Source: an uncultured Clostridia bacterium
GTDB taxonomy: Bacteria; Bacillota; Clostridia; Christensenellales; Borkfalkiaceae
Reading direction: 5' to 3'
Length of the DNA: 57,631 nucleotides
NCBI GenBank assembly: GCA_944328845.1
Contig: CALVHV010000003.1
Coordinates: 1-57,631, forward strand
Shown piece after piece: positions 32,565-39,996 of the stretch. The notes under the pieces were generated by a model. That model was not told where the DNA came from. It saw nothing but the letters and a program-made list of their open reading frames with translations, and ran no database searches. The translations under genes were made by a program, and so were the position numbers. How positions within the stretch are numbered: the stretch's first letter is position 1; every line of letters begins with the position of its first letter.

Positions 32565-32612
32565 AAATATCTCCTTTTAATAAACATTTCGTTCTTATAA
32601 GGGAATCAATCT

Positions 32613-33158
32613 TTATTTTTTGTCCGTATTTTTCCTGAGGGTCAAAGAGATCCCCTGTCTCTTGGCTTCCTCCTGCAACAATGCCGCCGCCAATACCGCA
32701 TTTTCTTTCTTTGACTCTGTTTTATGATCCCGCAAAACTTGCATCACATTTTCAAGTTCCTGCAAGGGCAATAGATTGACCGCCGTACAAAACAGCGTCT
32801 TTCTGCGGCCGTCATTGTATCCAGCCAAAAGCCAAAGCAAAATTTTTTCTTTTTCTCTCTGCTCTTTGACATACGCCCGAATATCGTTTTTCGCTTTTTC
32901 CGTATCAACCTTACGGTTTTGATAAGAAATAAAGGAATCAAAGCGATCCGCATCCCTGTAATGCTCGCAGGGATATTTTTTACATTCAAAGCAAAATTCG
33001 ATGCCGCCTTGTTCCAGACTGCACTTTGCTATACAGCAAGACTGATTCCCTGCTCCGCCTCCGCAGGAAGGGCAATACCCGCCGACGTACATCGGACACA
33101 GAGCACAATTCAATCCGCACAGGGAAAAGTATCTGTTTTTTCTTTCAATGCCTTTCAT
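32613..33158 (-). CDS. DUF3795 cysteine-rich protein
   Basis: A 181-residue protein whose first 70 residues are cysteine-rich: SLCGLNCALCPMYVGGYCPSCGGG, then CCIAKCSLEQG, IEFCFECKKYPCEHY. This is the DUF3795 pattern, presumably binding zinc or an iron-sulfur cluster. The C-terminal 110 residues are helical and charged. The ATG at 33158 has AGAGGAAAC before it. The start region, including ribosome site and twelve codons, is duplicated just upstream (81-bp tandem repeat). Function unknown; the family is often found alone in clostridia. Confidence 0.8.
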   Translation of the reverse strand: MKGIERKNRYFSLCGLNCALCPMYVGGYCPSCGGGAGNQSCCIAKCSLEQGGIEFCFECKKYPCEHYRDADRFDSFISYQNRKVDTEKAKNDIRAYVKEQREKEKILLWLLAGYNDGRRKTLFCTAVNLLPLQELENVMQVLRDHKTESKKENAVLAAALLQEEAKRQGISLTLRKNTDKK

Positions 33159-33279
33159 CGTTTCCTCTGTTTTCAGCCTCGGCAAAAAAAGCTTACATCA
33201 CAGGGAAAAGTATCTGTTTTTTCTTTCAATGCCTTTCATCGTTTCCTCTGTTTTCAGCCTCGGCAAAAAAAGCTTACAT
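33118..33279. repeat. 81-bp perfect tandem duplication over a gene start
   Basis: Bases 33118-33198 are repeated identically at 33199-33279. On the minus strand each copy holds a ribosome site, an ATG and the codons MKGIERKNRYFSL. The upstream copy (ATG at 33239) runs into TGA at its junction, creating a 13-codon upstream ORF before the real DUF3795 start at 33158. Identity of the copies suggests a recent event. Confidence 0.9.
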
Positions 33280-33361
33280 CTCGCCTATTTATGCCGAAAT
33301 CCTGATCATAAAACCTCAGTTTTCCCTTACGATCTCGGCATCGTTTTTTCTTTTTTGCCAT
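33254..33361 (-). CDS. possible small basic protein, 35 residues
   Basis: ATG at 33361 with AAAGGAG six bases before it opens a frame beginning MAKKKKRCRDRKGK and ending in the second copy of the 81-bp repeat. It starts 13 bases after the stop of the helix-hairpin-helix gene. The strong ribosome site is the main support; composition is very basic, and I recognise no family. The duplication may have changed its C-terminus. Confidence 0.35.
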   Translation of the reverse strand: MAKKKKRCRDRKGKLRFYDQDFGINRRDVSFFCRG

Positions 33362-33373
33362 ACACTCTCCTTT

Positions 33374-33898
33374 CTATCCCTTTAACCGCCCGAGCATCTT
33401 TTTCAGATTCTCCTCATTCTGTTCGTCGGAAACCGTGGGATCTTTTGTAAATCGTTCACAGGGAAGATGAGCGCATGTTCCGCAGTTTTTCTGTCCTTTC
33501 CGATTCACGCAGCAGTCATACACTCTGCACACATCCCCGCCCGTGTATTGCAGCCAATACACTTTTCCCTTTATTTTTCGGCAACCCCCGCATGTTTTCG
33601 GGAACGATGCACACTCCGCGCACACAGCTCCGCAAGGAGAAGGCTCTGCAAACTCATCCTTCCAAAGCCACCACGGACATTTGGAAAGATCGGGATTTTC
33701 GGAATTTACAAAATATTCGACGGCGCGGTATAAATACAGCTGACAGCGGTCGATGACTTCTCCGCGCAAAGCACATTCTTCGCTGTATAGCTGCTCTGCC
33801 GTTTTGCCTTTCAACGATTCTATGGTCGTATATCCCATCGCAATGAGGTCTTTTTCCGTCGTCTTTCCCACGTTGGGTATTTTGCGAAGTTCGCTCAT
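33374..33898 (-). CDS. helix-hairpin-helix and cysteine-rich DUF3795-like protein
   Basis: A 174-residue protein. Residues 1-85 (RKIPNVGKTTEKDLIAMGYTTIESLKGKTAEQLYSE, then CPWWLWKD) match the helix-hairpin-helix 'pathogenicity locus' (Cdd1-like) domain. Residues 88-155 are cysteine-rich: CGAVCAECASFPKTCGGCRKIKG, CRVYDCCVNRKGQKNCGTCAHLPCERF, a DUF3795-like metal-binding module. It is followed by a second DUF3795 gene, so two related proteins are encoded side by side. Biological role unknown. Confidence 0.8.
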   Translation of the reverse strand: MSELRKIPNVGKTTEKDLIAMGYTTIESLKGKTAEQLYSEECALRGEVIDRCQLYLYRAVEYFVNSENPDLSKCPWWLWKDEFAEPSPCGAVCAECASFPKTCGGCRKIKGKVYWLQYTGGDVCRVYDCCVNRKGQKNCGTCAHLPCERFTKDPTVSDEQNEENLKKMLGRLKG

Positions 33899-34084
33899 AA
33901 AAGCCCCCCCCTACATTGATAAGTAACTTCATTATATCATCTTTTTGCGAAGAAGTAAACAGAAAGCCTTCTGTACAAATGGTCTGTATTTTCCCGCAAA
34001 TACAATTCTGAAAGATGTAAAAACTTTTTTCGGAAAAAATAAAACGATGAGAAATCAGGTTCAGTAGCAAAACTCTCTGTTCCC

Positions 34085-34120
34085 AAAAAAATACGGGCAG
34101 GCTGTAAACAGCCTGCCCGT
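34085..34120 (-). terminator. terminator of the UroD-like gene
   Basis: ACGGGCAGGCTG and its complement (34093-34104 with 34109-34120) pair perfectly around four bases and are followed on the minus strand by an A then seven T. The region 33899-34084 holds no gene. Confidence 0.87.
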
Positions 34121-34124
34121 CGTT

Positions 34125-35246
34125 TTAATTCAGTTTGATTTTTTTGATCTCTTCCGCATAGTACTGCACAAGTTCCCACTTGGTTCCGGGCATCAGCCTG
34201 TGATCGGGACAGGGAATAAACCCGCCCAGATCGGCAAGCTTCTGCATCCTCTTCAGCTCTTCGTCCACGGCTGCCTTGTCTTTGCGAAGCGCCGTCTTAT
34301 CCATGGCGCCCACGCCCAGCATCCCCTTTCCGAATTTTTCGCGCGCTGCCGCAAACTGATCGCCCCACGTTCCCACTTCGATGGGGAACATCGTATTGAC
34401 GCCGTTTTCAAACCATACGGGCAGCAATTTTTCCGTTACGCCGTCGCAGTCCAAAGAAATGATGTCTATGCCGTACTTTTTGCAAAGATCGTTTCTCTTT
34501 TTATAGTGTTTGGCGCACAGTTCTTCGAACATCGCAGGCGAGAGCAACGGCCCGTTTTTAAAGCAGATATCCTCCCAATAATGCGCAAAATCGAACTTGG
34601 CACCCGTCTTGAGCACCGCTTCCGCACACTGGTACTGCATCTCCGCGTATGTATCGATGATCTCCGCAAACAAATCGTAATCGTCGCACATCAGATAAGA
34701 CATCCCGATGACGGACAGCATATTGCGCACGTCGCCCAGCACGCTGCCGAGGTTCAGCCCGATAGGCAGATCCTGGTCTTTCCTCTTTGCAAACTCTTCG
34801 GTAAAATACTTTTCATCGATGCGTTCTTTGCAAAACTGCATCTTCGGTTTATACAGCGCCTCGAACGCTTCCCTGTCCTTCAACTGATAGTCGTCCTCGG
34901 CGGGGATAGAACCTGCGCCCTCGCGGATGCGCTCGATCAGCCCGTCGCCGTTTTGCACGCGCATAAACCCGTCGGGGAGTTTCTCCAGTACCTTGTATTC
35001 GAAGGCGGGAAAGAGTTTGTTCTGCGGACCCACCGTACGGAACCAGTTAAAATCCCAGCCGAGAAGCCTGTCCAGCTCCCTGTCCGTCTCGTTTCCGTCC
35101 GCCCACGAACGGGGAATATCTTTGCTGATATGCCCCTGCTCTGCCCATTCTTCCAAAAGCTCAAACCAGTATCCGAAATGTACGGCGGGCATTCTGTCCG
35201 CTTTCTGATAGTGCAGGATGTTTTTTACCCGCTCTCTGTTGGTCAT
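34125..35246 (-). CDS. uroporphyrinogen decarboxylase-like methyltransferase family protein
   Basis: A 373-residue protein of the UroD/MtaA/CmuA superfamily. TNRERVKNILHYQKADRMPAVHFG is the typical N-terminus; GLNLGSVLG, the HYWEDICFKNGPLLSP segment and SLDCDGVTEKLLPVWFENGVN follow, with GGFIPCPDHRLMPGT at the end holding Cys/His/Asp as in zinc-dependent corrinoid methyltransferases. Such proteins move methyl groups to or from corrinoid proteins rather than decarboxylating uroporphyrinogen. The nearby B12 operon is consistent with that. No corrinoid protein is next to it. The ATG at 35246 has GGAGGAG before it and a promoter at 35319-35347. Confidence 0.85.
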   Translation of the reverse strand: MTNRERVKNILHYQKADRMPAVHFGYWFELLEEWAEQGHISKDIPRSWADGNETDRELDRLLGWDFNWFRTVGPQNKLFPAFEYKVLEKLPDGFMRVQNGDGLIERIREGAGSIPAEDDYQLKDREAFEALYKPKMQFCKERIDEKYFTEEFAKRKDQDLPIGLNLGSVLGDVRNMLSVIGMSYLMCDDYDLFAEIIDTYAEMQYQCAEAVLKTGAKFDFAHYWEDICFKNGPLLSPAMFEELCAKHYKKRNDLCKKYGIDIISLDCDGVTEKLLPVWFENGVNTMFPIEVGTWGDQFAAAREKFGKGMLGVGAMDKTALRKDKAAVDEELKRMQKLADLGGFIPCPDHRLMPGTKWELVQYYAEEIKKIKLN

Positions 35247-35318
35247 CTTATTCTCCTCCCGATCTTGCAACTGCATATTTTCCGCCCGCGCAGCTGCCGT
35301 TCGAAAAATACAGTAAAG

Positions 35319-35347
35319 AGTATACCACCCGACTCAACTTCCGTCAA
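35319..35347 (-). promoter_or_regulatory. promoter of the UroD-like gene
   Basis: TTGACG (35347-35342) and TATACT (35324-35319), 17 bases apart on the minus strand, about 70 bases ahead of the start codon. The stretch 35348-35495 has no gene. Confidence 0.7.
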
Positions 35348-35495
35348 CGTTTTGCAGAAAAATATGATCGCCCCAAACAAAAAAATACCGAAAGTAGCAA
35401 AAAAACTCTGCACGGAGAAAGGGACAACGCGCCCCGTCCGCAGGAAAAACCGCGCGCAGAGGCATCCCGCAAGGGAAACTGCGCGCGGCGAAAGG

Positions 35496-35660
35496 CTATT
35501 CGATGCTCTTTAAAGACTCGATCATGTCTATTTTTTTCAGGCTGCCGTACATGGCAAGATTGATGATCGCCGAAAAGACGAGTGTGAGCGCCGCCCCTGC
35601 AAAATAACTGAGCAACGAAATGCTGCGCCCGAACATGATGAGGTCCACCTCGATGGAGCG
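35496..35660 (-). pseudogene. C-terminal remnant of an FtsX-type ABC permease
   Basis: The frame reads SISLLSYFAGAALTLVFSAI then INLAMYGSLKKIDMIESLKSIE, the last transmembrane helix and the conserved C-terminal tail of FtsX/MacB-like permeases, followed by a stop. About 55 residues remain of a protein that normally has several hundred. Upstream, the frame runs into the terminator of the SLC13 gene, so the 5' part has been lost. It does not match the end of the MacB-like protein at 12480-15266, so it comes from a different transporter. Confidence 0.75.
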
Positions 35661-35671
35661 TATAACCAAAC

Positions 35672-35700
35672 AAAAAAAGCGGGAAAATTCCCGCTTTTTT
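35672..35700 (-). terminator. terminator of the SLC13-type gene
   Basis: Perfect 13-base arms (35673-35685 and 35688-35700) with A tracts outside, followed by T on the minus strand. It is 45 bases after the transporter stop and cuts off the FtsX remnant. Confidence 0.83.
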
Positions 35701-35744
35701 GTTTTCAAGAAAAATTCCGCGCCACACCGAACAGCGGTCTCCGT

Positions 35745-36902
35745 TCAGAAGAGCAAAAACGCCGTAAGGTACCCCGAACCGAGCAAGACGGCAAGGAAAG
35801 AGAAGTTGAGGGCGAGAAATTTCAGCACGTATTTTTTTGTTTCGCCCGGACAAAAACGGCGGTAATTGTTGAGGGTGATGAGACTGGCAAGAGAAGCGAT
35901 GGGCGTTCCCAGCCCGCCGATGTTGACGGCGATGAGCAGCCGCACATAATCCTGCGTGAAGCGGGAAAGGAGCACCGCCGAAGGGACGTTGGAGATGATC
36001 TGGCAGGAAAGTGTACCGAAGGCGAGCGGGTCGAGCGCGACCAGCGAACCGAGAAACTGCTCTACCTGCGGGATGCGGGCGAGGTTGCCCGAAAAGACAA
36101 AGAAGGCGCAGAAAGTGAGCAGCAGACCGTAATCGACGTGCAGGATGGCTTTAAAATCCAAAACGAGCAGACAGACGACGACGGCAAGTAGGCCCCAATA
36201 ATACGGAAAGACGCGGAACACGATGAGCACGGACAGCACAAACAGCAATCCGTACACGACACTGCGCCACAGCGGCGGCGCCTTTCTGGGGCGGGCGGTG
36301 ACGACGGCAGGCTCCGGCTTTACGGTGAGACAGACGCCGAGGATGAGCACGAAAGCGACGGCAAACGGGATGGCCATGATGGCAAAAAACTGCGCCGTAG
36401 GGATCTCGTAATAGGAAAACAGGTACAGATTCTGCGGATTGCCGAAAGGGGTAAGCATCCCGCCGAGGTTGGCGGCGATGTTCTGCATGATAAAGGTAAA
36501 GGCGGCAAGTTTTTTGTTACCGCACGATTCGAGCACGAACCAGCCGAGCGGCAGAAAGGTGACCAGCGCCATGTCGTTTGCCATGATCATCGAGCCGAAA
36601 TAAGTGACGAACACCAGCGCGAGCACGATGTTGCGCATATTTTTGAAGCGGCGCACGATGACATCTGCCAGCCACACGAAAAACTTGATGTTTTTCAGCG
36701 CCGCCACCACCGCCAGCGTACAGAACAGGCAGGAAAGAGTGCGCAGGTCGAAATAGCCGAGATATTCCTCGTCGAACGGCACAAAAAAACAGGTGATCGC
36801 CGCCGCGATGAGCGCGATGACGAGCACCACGTTGCCGCGCAGGATGTGCCCTGCCGCCCATAAAAAACGTTTCCCCGCCGAAGGGGTTTTTATCTCTTCC
36901 AA
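35745..36902 (-). CDS. SLC13/ArsB-type anion transporter
   Basis: A 385-residue membrane protein with about eleven hydrophobic helices. FVTYFGSMIMANDMALVTFLPL and MQNIAANLGGMLTPFGNPQNLYLFS are the two hallmark segments of the ion transporter (ArsB/NhaD/SLC13) superfamily; the repeat of the motif appears later as NIGGLGTPIASLASLI. The substrate could be a dicarboxylate, citrate, arsenite or sodium and cannot be told from sequence. The start is TTG at 36902, since no ATG or GTG lies in frame before the first helix and AAGGTG stands upstream. Confidence 0.85.
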   Translation of the reverse strand: MEEIKTPSAGKRFLWAAGHILRGNVVLVIALIAAAITCFFVPFDEEYLGYFDLRTLSCLFCTLAVVAALKNIKFFVWLADVIVRRFKNMRNIVLALVFVTYFGSMIMANDMALVTFLPLGWFVLESCGNKKLAAFTFIMQNIAANLGGMLTPFGNPQNLYLFSYYEIPTAQFFAIMAIPFAVAFVLILGVCLTVKPEPAVVTARPRKAPPLWRSVVYGLLFVLSVLIVFRVFPYYWGLLAVVVCLLVLDFKAILHVDYGLLLTFCAFFVFSGNLARIPQVEQFLGSLVALDPLAFGTLSCQIISNVPSAVLLSRFTQDYVRLLIAVNIGGLGTPIASLASLITLNNYRRFCPGETKKYVLKFLALNFSFLAVLLGSGYLTAFLLF

Positions 36903-36999
36903 ACCTTTTCACCTTCCCGTTTTCCTCGCGCAAACGATGTTTTCCGACCGCCGCGATCTGCCAGACGGAAAAAACGTACCTGTGCGCGATGACAATATA

Positions 37000-37027
37000 A
37001 TTATACTCAAACGCAGAAAGCCGTCAA
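37000..37027 (-). promoter_or_regulatory. promoter of the SLC13-type gene
   Basis: TTGACG (37027-37022) and TATAAT (37005-37000) with a 16-base spacer on the minus strand, about 100 bases before the TTG start. It is back to back with the promoter of the FHA-ABC gene. Confidence 0.7.
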
Positions 37028-37066
37028 CAAATTGCAGGCTTTTGCACGAAGTTTTTGAGAAAAGAT

Positions 37067-37095
37067 TTGCAGAAAAAACCTTTCTGTGTTATAAT
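37067..37095 (+). promoter_or_regulatory. promoter placed for a leaderless FHA-ABC transcript
   Basis: TTGCAG (37067-37072) and TATAAT (37090-37095) are 17 bases apart. Only seven bases separate the -10 box from the ATG at 37103, so transcription should begin at or next to the start codon, and there is no Shine-Dalgarno site. Confidence 0.68.
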
Positions 37096-37102
37096 GCTGC
37101 CC

Positions 37103-38674
37103 ATGAAAAACATTGTCCTCAAAATTCGGGAGGGAGACCTCTTCCGCTTTATAGACAGCGAGGAGCGCACAGAGCTGACCATCGGCAGTAAGCGCAGCGC
37201 AGACATCTGTATCCGCTCTGCGTACGTACAGGCAGAACAGGCGAAACTGCTCCTGAGAAACGGCGTATGGTATGCCGAAGACCTCTCCGCCGAAGAAGGG
37301 AAATGCCAGCTGTTTTTGGGCAAAAAGCCCTTCAAAAAGCCCCTTCTGCGCCTGGACGGGACGCTCACCTTGCGCAAAAAGGGAGAAAACAAGGAGACCG
37401 CGATCGCGGAGATCTCTCTCGTCAGACAGATCCGCCCGCAAAAGAACGCTTCCGCGTTCGACCTCACCCAAAAGACGGTGACCACCATCGGCAGCGGGAG
37501 CAAGAGCGACATCTTTGTAAACAACCCTCTCGTTTCCGACCGTCATTGCTTTATCGTCTTTGACGGGCAGGCCTGCTTTATCGAGGACGCTCACAGCCTG
37601 CGCGGTACTTACATAAACAACCGCAAAATCAAGCGCTGCAAACTCTGCGATTACGACCGCATTTCCATCCCGGGCGCGGCATACACCTTTTACAAAAACA
37701 AACTTCTTTGTTCCACCTCCGCGGCTGGCATACAGATAGACGCGGCGGATATCTGCAAGGAAGTTTCCGATAAAAACAGGCGAGGCAAAGTCTCGCTTGT
37801 GACGCACGTATCCATGCGTATCGCCGCGGGAGATTTTACGGCGATCGTGGGCGGAAGCGGCGCAGGAAAATCCACTACTCTCGACTGTATCAACGGAATG
37901 CGCCCCGCCACGGGCGGCAAGATCTACTACGATACCAACGATTATTACGAGAACATGAACTCGTATAAGAGCGTGATCGGATATGTGCCGCAGCGGGACA
38001 TCATGCACGACGACCTGACCGTGGAAAAAGCGCTTTACTATACGGCGCAGCTGCGCACGCGCGCAGACATCTCCAAAGAAGAGATCCTGCGCCGCGTAAA
38101 AGATGCCCTTGCGGACGTGCGGCTGGAAGGCAAGGAAAAGCTGCGCATTTCCGCCCTTTCGGGCGGACAGAAAAAGCGCGTTTCCATTGCCATGGAACTG
38201 CTTTCCGACCCCAAAGTCATCTTTTTGGACGAACCTACCAGCGGGCTTTCCCCCGACCTCGACCTGGAAATGATGGAACTTCTGCGCGAACTTTCGCGCA
38301 AGGGACGAACCATCGTCATCATCACGCACGCCATGGACAACCTGGACAAGTGCGACAAAGTTGCCTTTTTAGGCAAGGGCGGACGGCTTTGCTATTACGG
38401 AAATATTTCGGGCGCTTTCCGCTGGTTCAACAGGCGCTCCTATTCGCGCATTTTTGCCGCACTGGGCGAAGAGGAAACAAGCGAACGTTTTGCCGCAAAA
38501 TACAGAAGCACGGAGGAGTACAAAGCTCTCTTCCGTGAGTTTTCGGAGCTGTACGGCAAAAACTGTATTCTGCCGCCCGAAGAATTTACTGCAGAACAGA
38601 CATGGGAAAAACAGCCCAAAAAACTCAAGGAAAGCAGTAAAAAAGAATTGCCGCAAGAGGAGAGAGAAGCATGA
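37103..38674 (+). CDS. FHA domain-containing ABC transporter ATPase (ABCG type)
   Basis: A 523-residue protein. Residues about 20-75 form a degenerate first FHA-like domain (LTIGSKRSADICIRSAYVQ) and 124-190 a good FHA domain (IGSGSKSDIFVNNPLVSDRH, then GTYINNRKI), which binds phosphothreonine peptides. Residues 225-430 are an ABCG-type ATPase: Walker A GGSGAGKST (250-258), LSGGQKKRV (352-360), Walker B VIFLDEP and the ITHAMDNLDKCDK switch. The last 50 residues are charged and disordered. With the next gene, an ABC-2 permease overlapping by four bases, it forms an exporter probably controlled by Ser/Thr phosphorylation. The ATG at 37103 follows the promoter almost directly. Confidence 0.9.
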   Translation: MKNIVLKIREGDLFRFIDSEERTELTIGSKRSADICIRSAYVQAEQAKLLLRNGVWYAEDLSAEEGKCQLFLGKKPFKKPLLRLDGTLTLRKKGENKETAIAEISLVRQIRPQKNASAFDLTQKTVTTIGSGSKSDIFVNNPLVSDRHCFIVFDGQACFIEDAHSLRGTYINNRKIKRCKLCDYDRISIPGAAYTFYKNKLLCSTSAAGIQIDAADICKEVSDKNRRGKVSLVTHVSMRIAAGDFTAIVGGSGAGKSTTLDCINGMRPATGGKIYYDTNDYYENMNSYKSVIGYVPQRDIMHDDLTVEKALYYTAQLRTRADISKEEILRRVKDALADVRLEGKEKLRISALSGGQKKRVSIAMELLSDPKVIFLDEPTSGLSPDLDLEMMELLRELSRKGRTIVIITHAMDNLDKCDKVAFLGKGGRLCYYGNISGAFRWFNRRSYSRIFAALGEEETSERFAAKYRSTEEYKALFREFSELYGKNCILPPEEFTAEQTWEKQPKKLKESSKKELPQEEREA

Positions 38675-39489
38675 AAAAATTCCGTTCCAGATCTGCGCGC
38701 ATGAACAGAATGCATTTCCGCGTACTTGTTTCCCGCTATCTGCGCCAGATCTTTACCAATGCGGGATTGCTTTTGCCGCTCCTGCTCGAAGCGCCCGTCA
38801 TGCTCTTTATCCTCACCATTGCCTGCCGTACCAACGCCTTTACCGACAAAGATGTCTCGCAGGCCAACATCACCATCTTTATTCTGCTGATGATGTCCGC
38901 CATGATGGGCATACTCAACAGTTACCGTGAGATCTGCAAGGAACGCGACGTCCTTTCGAGGGAAGTATTCGGCGGGCTCGACATCTCCGCCTATGCCCTC
39001 TCCAAGTTCTGCGTTCTCGCACTCGTCGGGATCGTACAATGCAGCGTGCTCCTTTTCGGAACTGCCCTGTACAGCCCGTTCAATTTCTCCGCACCCGCCC
39101 CCGACTTTTTGCTCTGCCTTGCCGCACTCATCCTTACCAACCTTTCCGTGACGGCAATAGGACTCTTTATCTCTGCCCTGCTCAAAAAATCGGAGAGCGC
39201 CATCCTGCCCGTCCTGCTGATCATCATCATGCAGGTCGTGTTTTCGGACAGCGTTCTCGTGCTGGAAGGAGCGGCGGGATATTTAAAATACATCACCCCT
39301 TCCGCCTGGGGCATTGCCGTGTTCGGCAACGCCTGCGGTCTGAACGGCTGGCTGCCCGGCGGAATTTTTCACCGTGCGATGTTCGACTATTCCCCGCTGA
39401 TCAGCCTTGCGGCGCTGGCGTTCCTGACGGTGTTGTTTGTGTTTCTCACCATCTTTGTACTCAAACGCCGCTACCGCGGAAAAGAATAA
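38671..39489 (+). CDS. ABC-2 type (ABCG-like) permease
   Basis: A 272-residue membrane protein with six helices and a basic N-terminus (MKKFRSRSARMNRMHFRVL). ILNSYREICKERDVLSREVFGGLDISAYALSKF is the coupling segment typical of ABCG-type permeases, and the last extracytoplasmic loop before the final helix is short. ATGA overlap with the FHA-ABC gene and GAGGAGAGA before the start show coupling. Substrate unknown. Confidence 0.87.
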   Translation: MKKFRSRSARMNRMHFRVLVSRYLRQIFTNAGLLLPLLLEAPVMLFILTIACRTNAFTDKDVSQANITIFILLMMSAMMGILNSYREICKERDVLSREVFGGLDISAYALSKFCVLALVGIVQCSVLLFGTALYSPFNFSAPAPDFLLCLAALILTNLSVTAIGLFISALLKKSESAILPVLLIIIMQVVFSDSVLVLEGAAGYLKYITPSAWGIAVFGNACGLNGWLPGGIFHRAMFDYSPLISLAALAFLTVLFVFLTIFVLKRRYRGKE

Positions 39490-39502
39490 AAAGGAGATCT
39501 GT

Positions 39503-39676
39503 ATGATACCGCAAGACCCCGTCATGCTTCTGAGCTTTGTCAATATGAAACTGCGCGACAGGTACGCCGACCTCGCCCGGCTGTGCGAAGACCTCGACAT
39601 TTCCGAAGAAGAACTCTGCAAAAAACTTGCGCAGATCGGCTACAATTACTCGCCCGAACAGAACAGATTTTTATAA
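39503..39676 (+). CDS. DUF4250 protein
   Basis: A 57-residue protein, MIPQDPVMLLSFVNMKLRD to NYSPEQNRFL, matching the small DUF4250 family common in clostridia: the MxPxDPxMLLSxxNxKLRD start, CEDLDISEEEL middle and GYxYxxxxNxF end are all present. AAGGAG lies seven bases before the ATG. It follows the permease gene by 13 bases and is probably on the same transcript. Function is unknown. Confidence 0.88.
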   Translation: MIPQDPVMLLSFVNMKLRDRYADLARLCEDLDISEEELCKKLAQIGYNYSPEQNRFL

Positions 39677-39885
39677 TGAACAGGCACCGATTCAGACTGT
39701 GATCTTTACTTTTCGGCTGTAGGCCGTAAATCGGCGGAAAAGCACAGGCGGCGGATATGACAGCCCTTCCATCTTACGATGCTCTTTCCCTCTCTTCTTG
39801 TCTTTTCTTGACGGTTATTGAACCCCTTCTGCTCTTTTTTAAACTCGGACACTGTTTCTCTTGAAAAACTTCTGCAAAATATAAC

Positions 39886-39930
39886 ATAGACAAAGCGGAA
39901 TAAGCTGTTTGCTTATTCCGCTTTGTCTAT
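39886..39930. terminator. long perfect hairpin between converging genes
   Basis: Perfect 20-base arms (39886-39905 and 39911-39930) around five bases lie between the plus-strand FHA-ABC unit and the minus-strand sulfatase gene. There is no long T run, but the position between converging genes fits a bidirectional terminator. The rest of 39677-39996 shows no gene. Confidence 0.6.
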
Positions 39931-39996
39931 ATCATCGGTAAAAACCCGATTTAACAAGATGTTTCAGTCTGAAAAATGAAAACACGTATACAGATT

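Noticed and set aside
34200..35513. 437-codon plus-strand ORF
   Set aside because: It is antisense to the UroD-like gene and reads through its promoter and start.
37007..38329. 440-codon minus-strand ORF
   Set aside because: It is the antisense frame of the FHA-ABC gene, whose domains are unmistakable on the plus strand.
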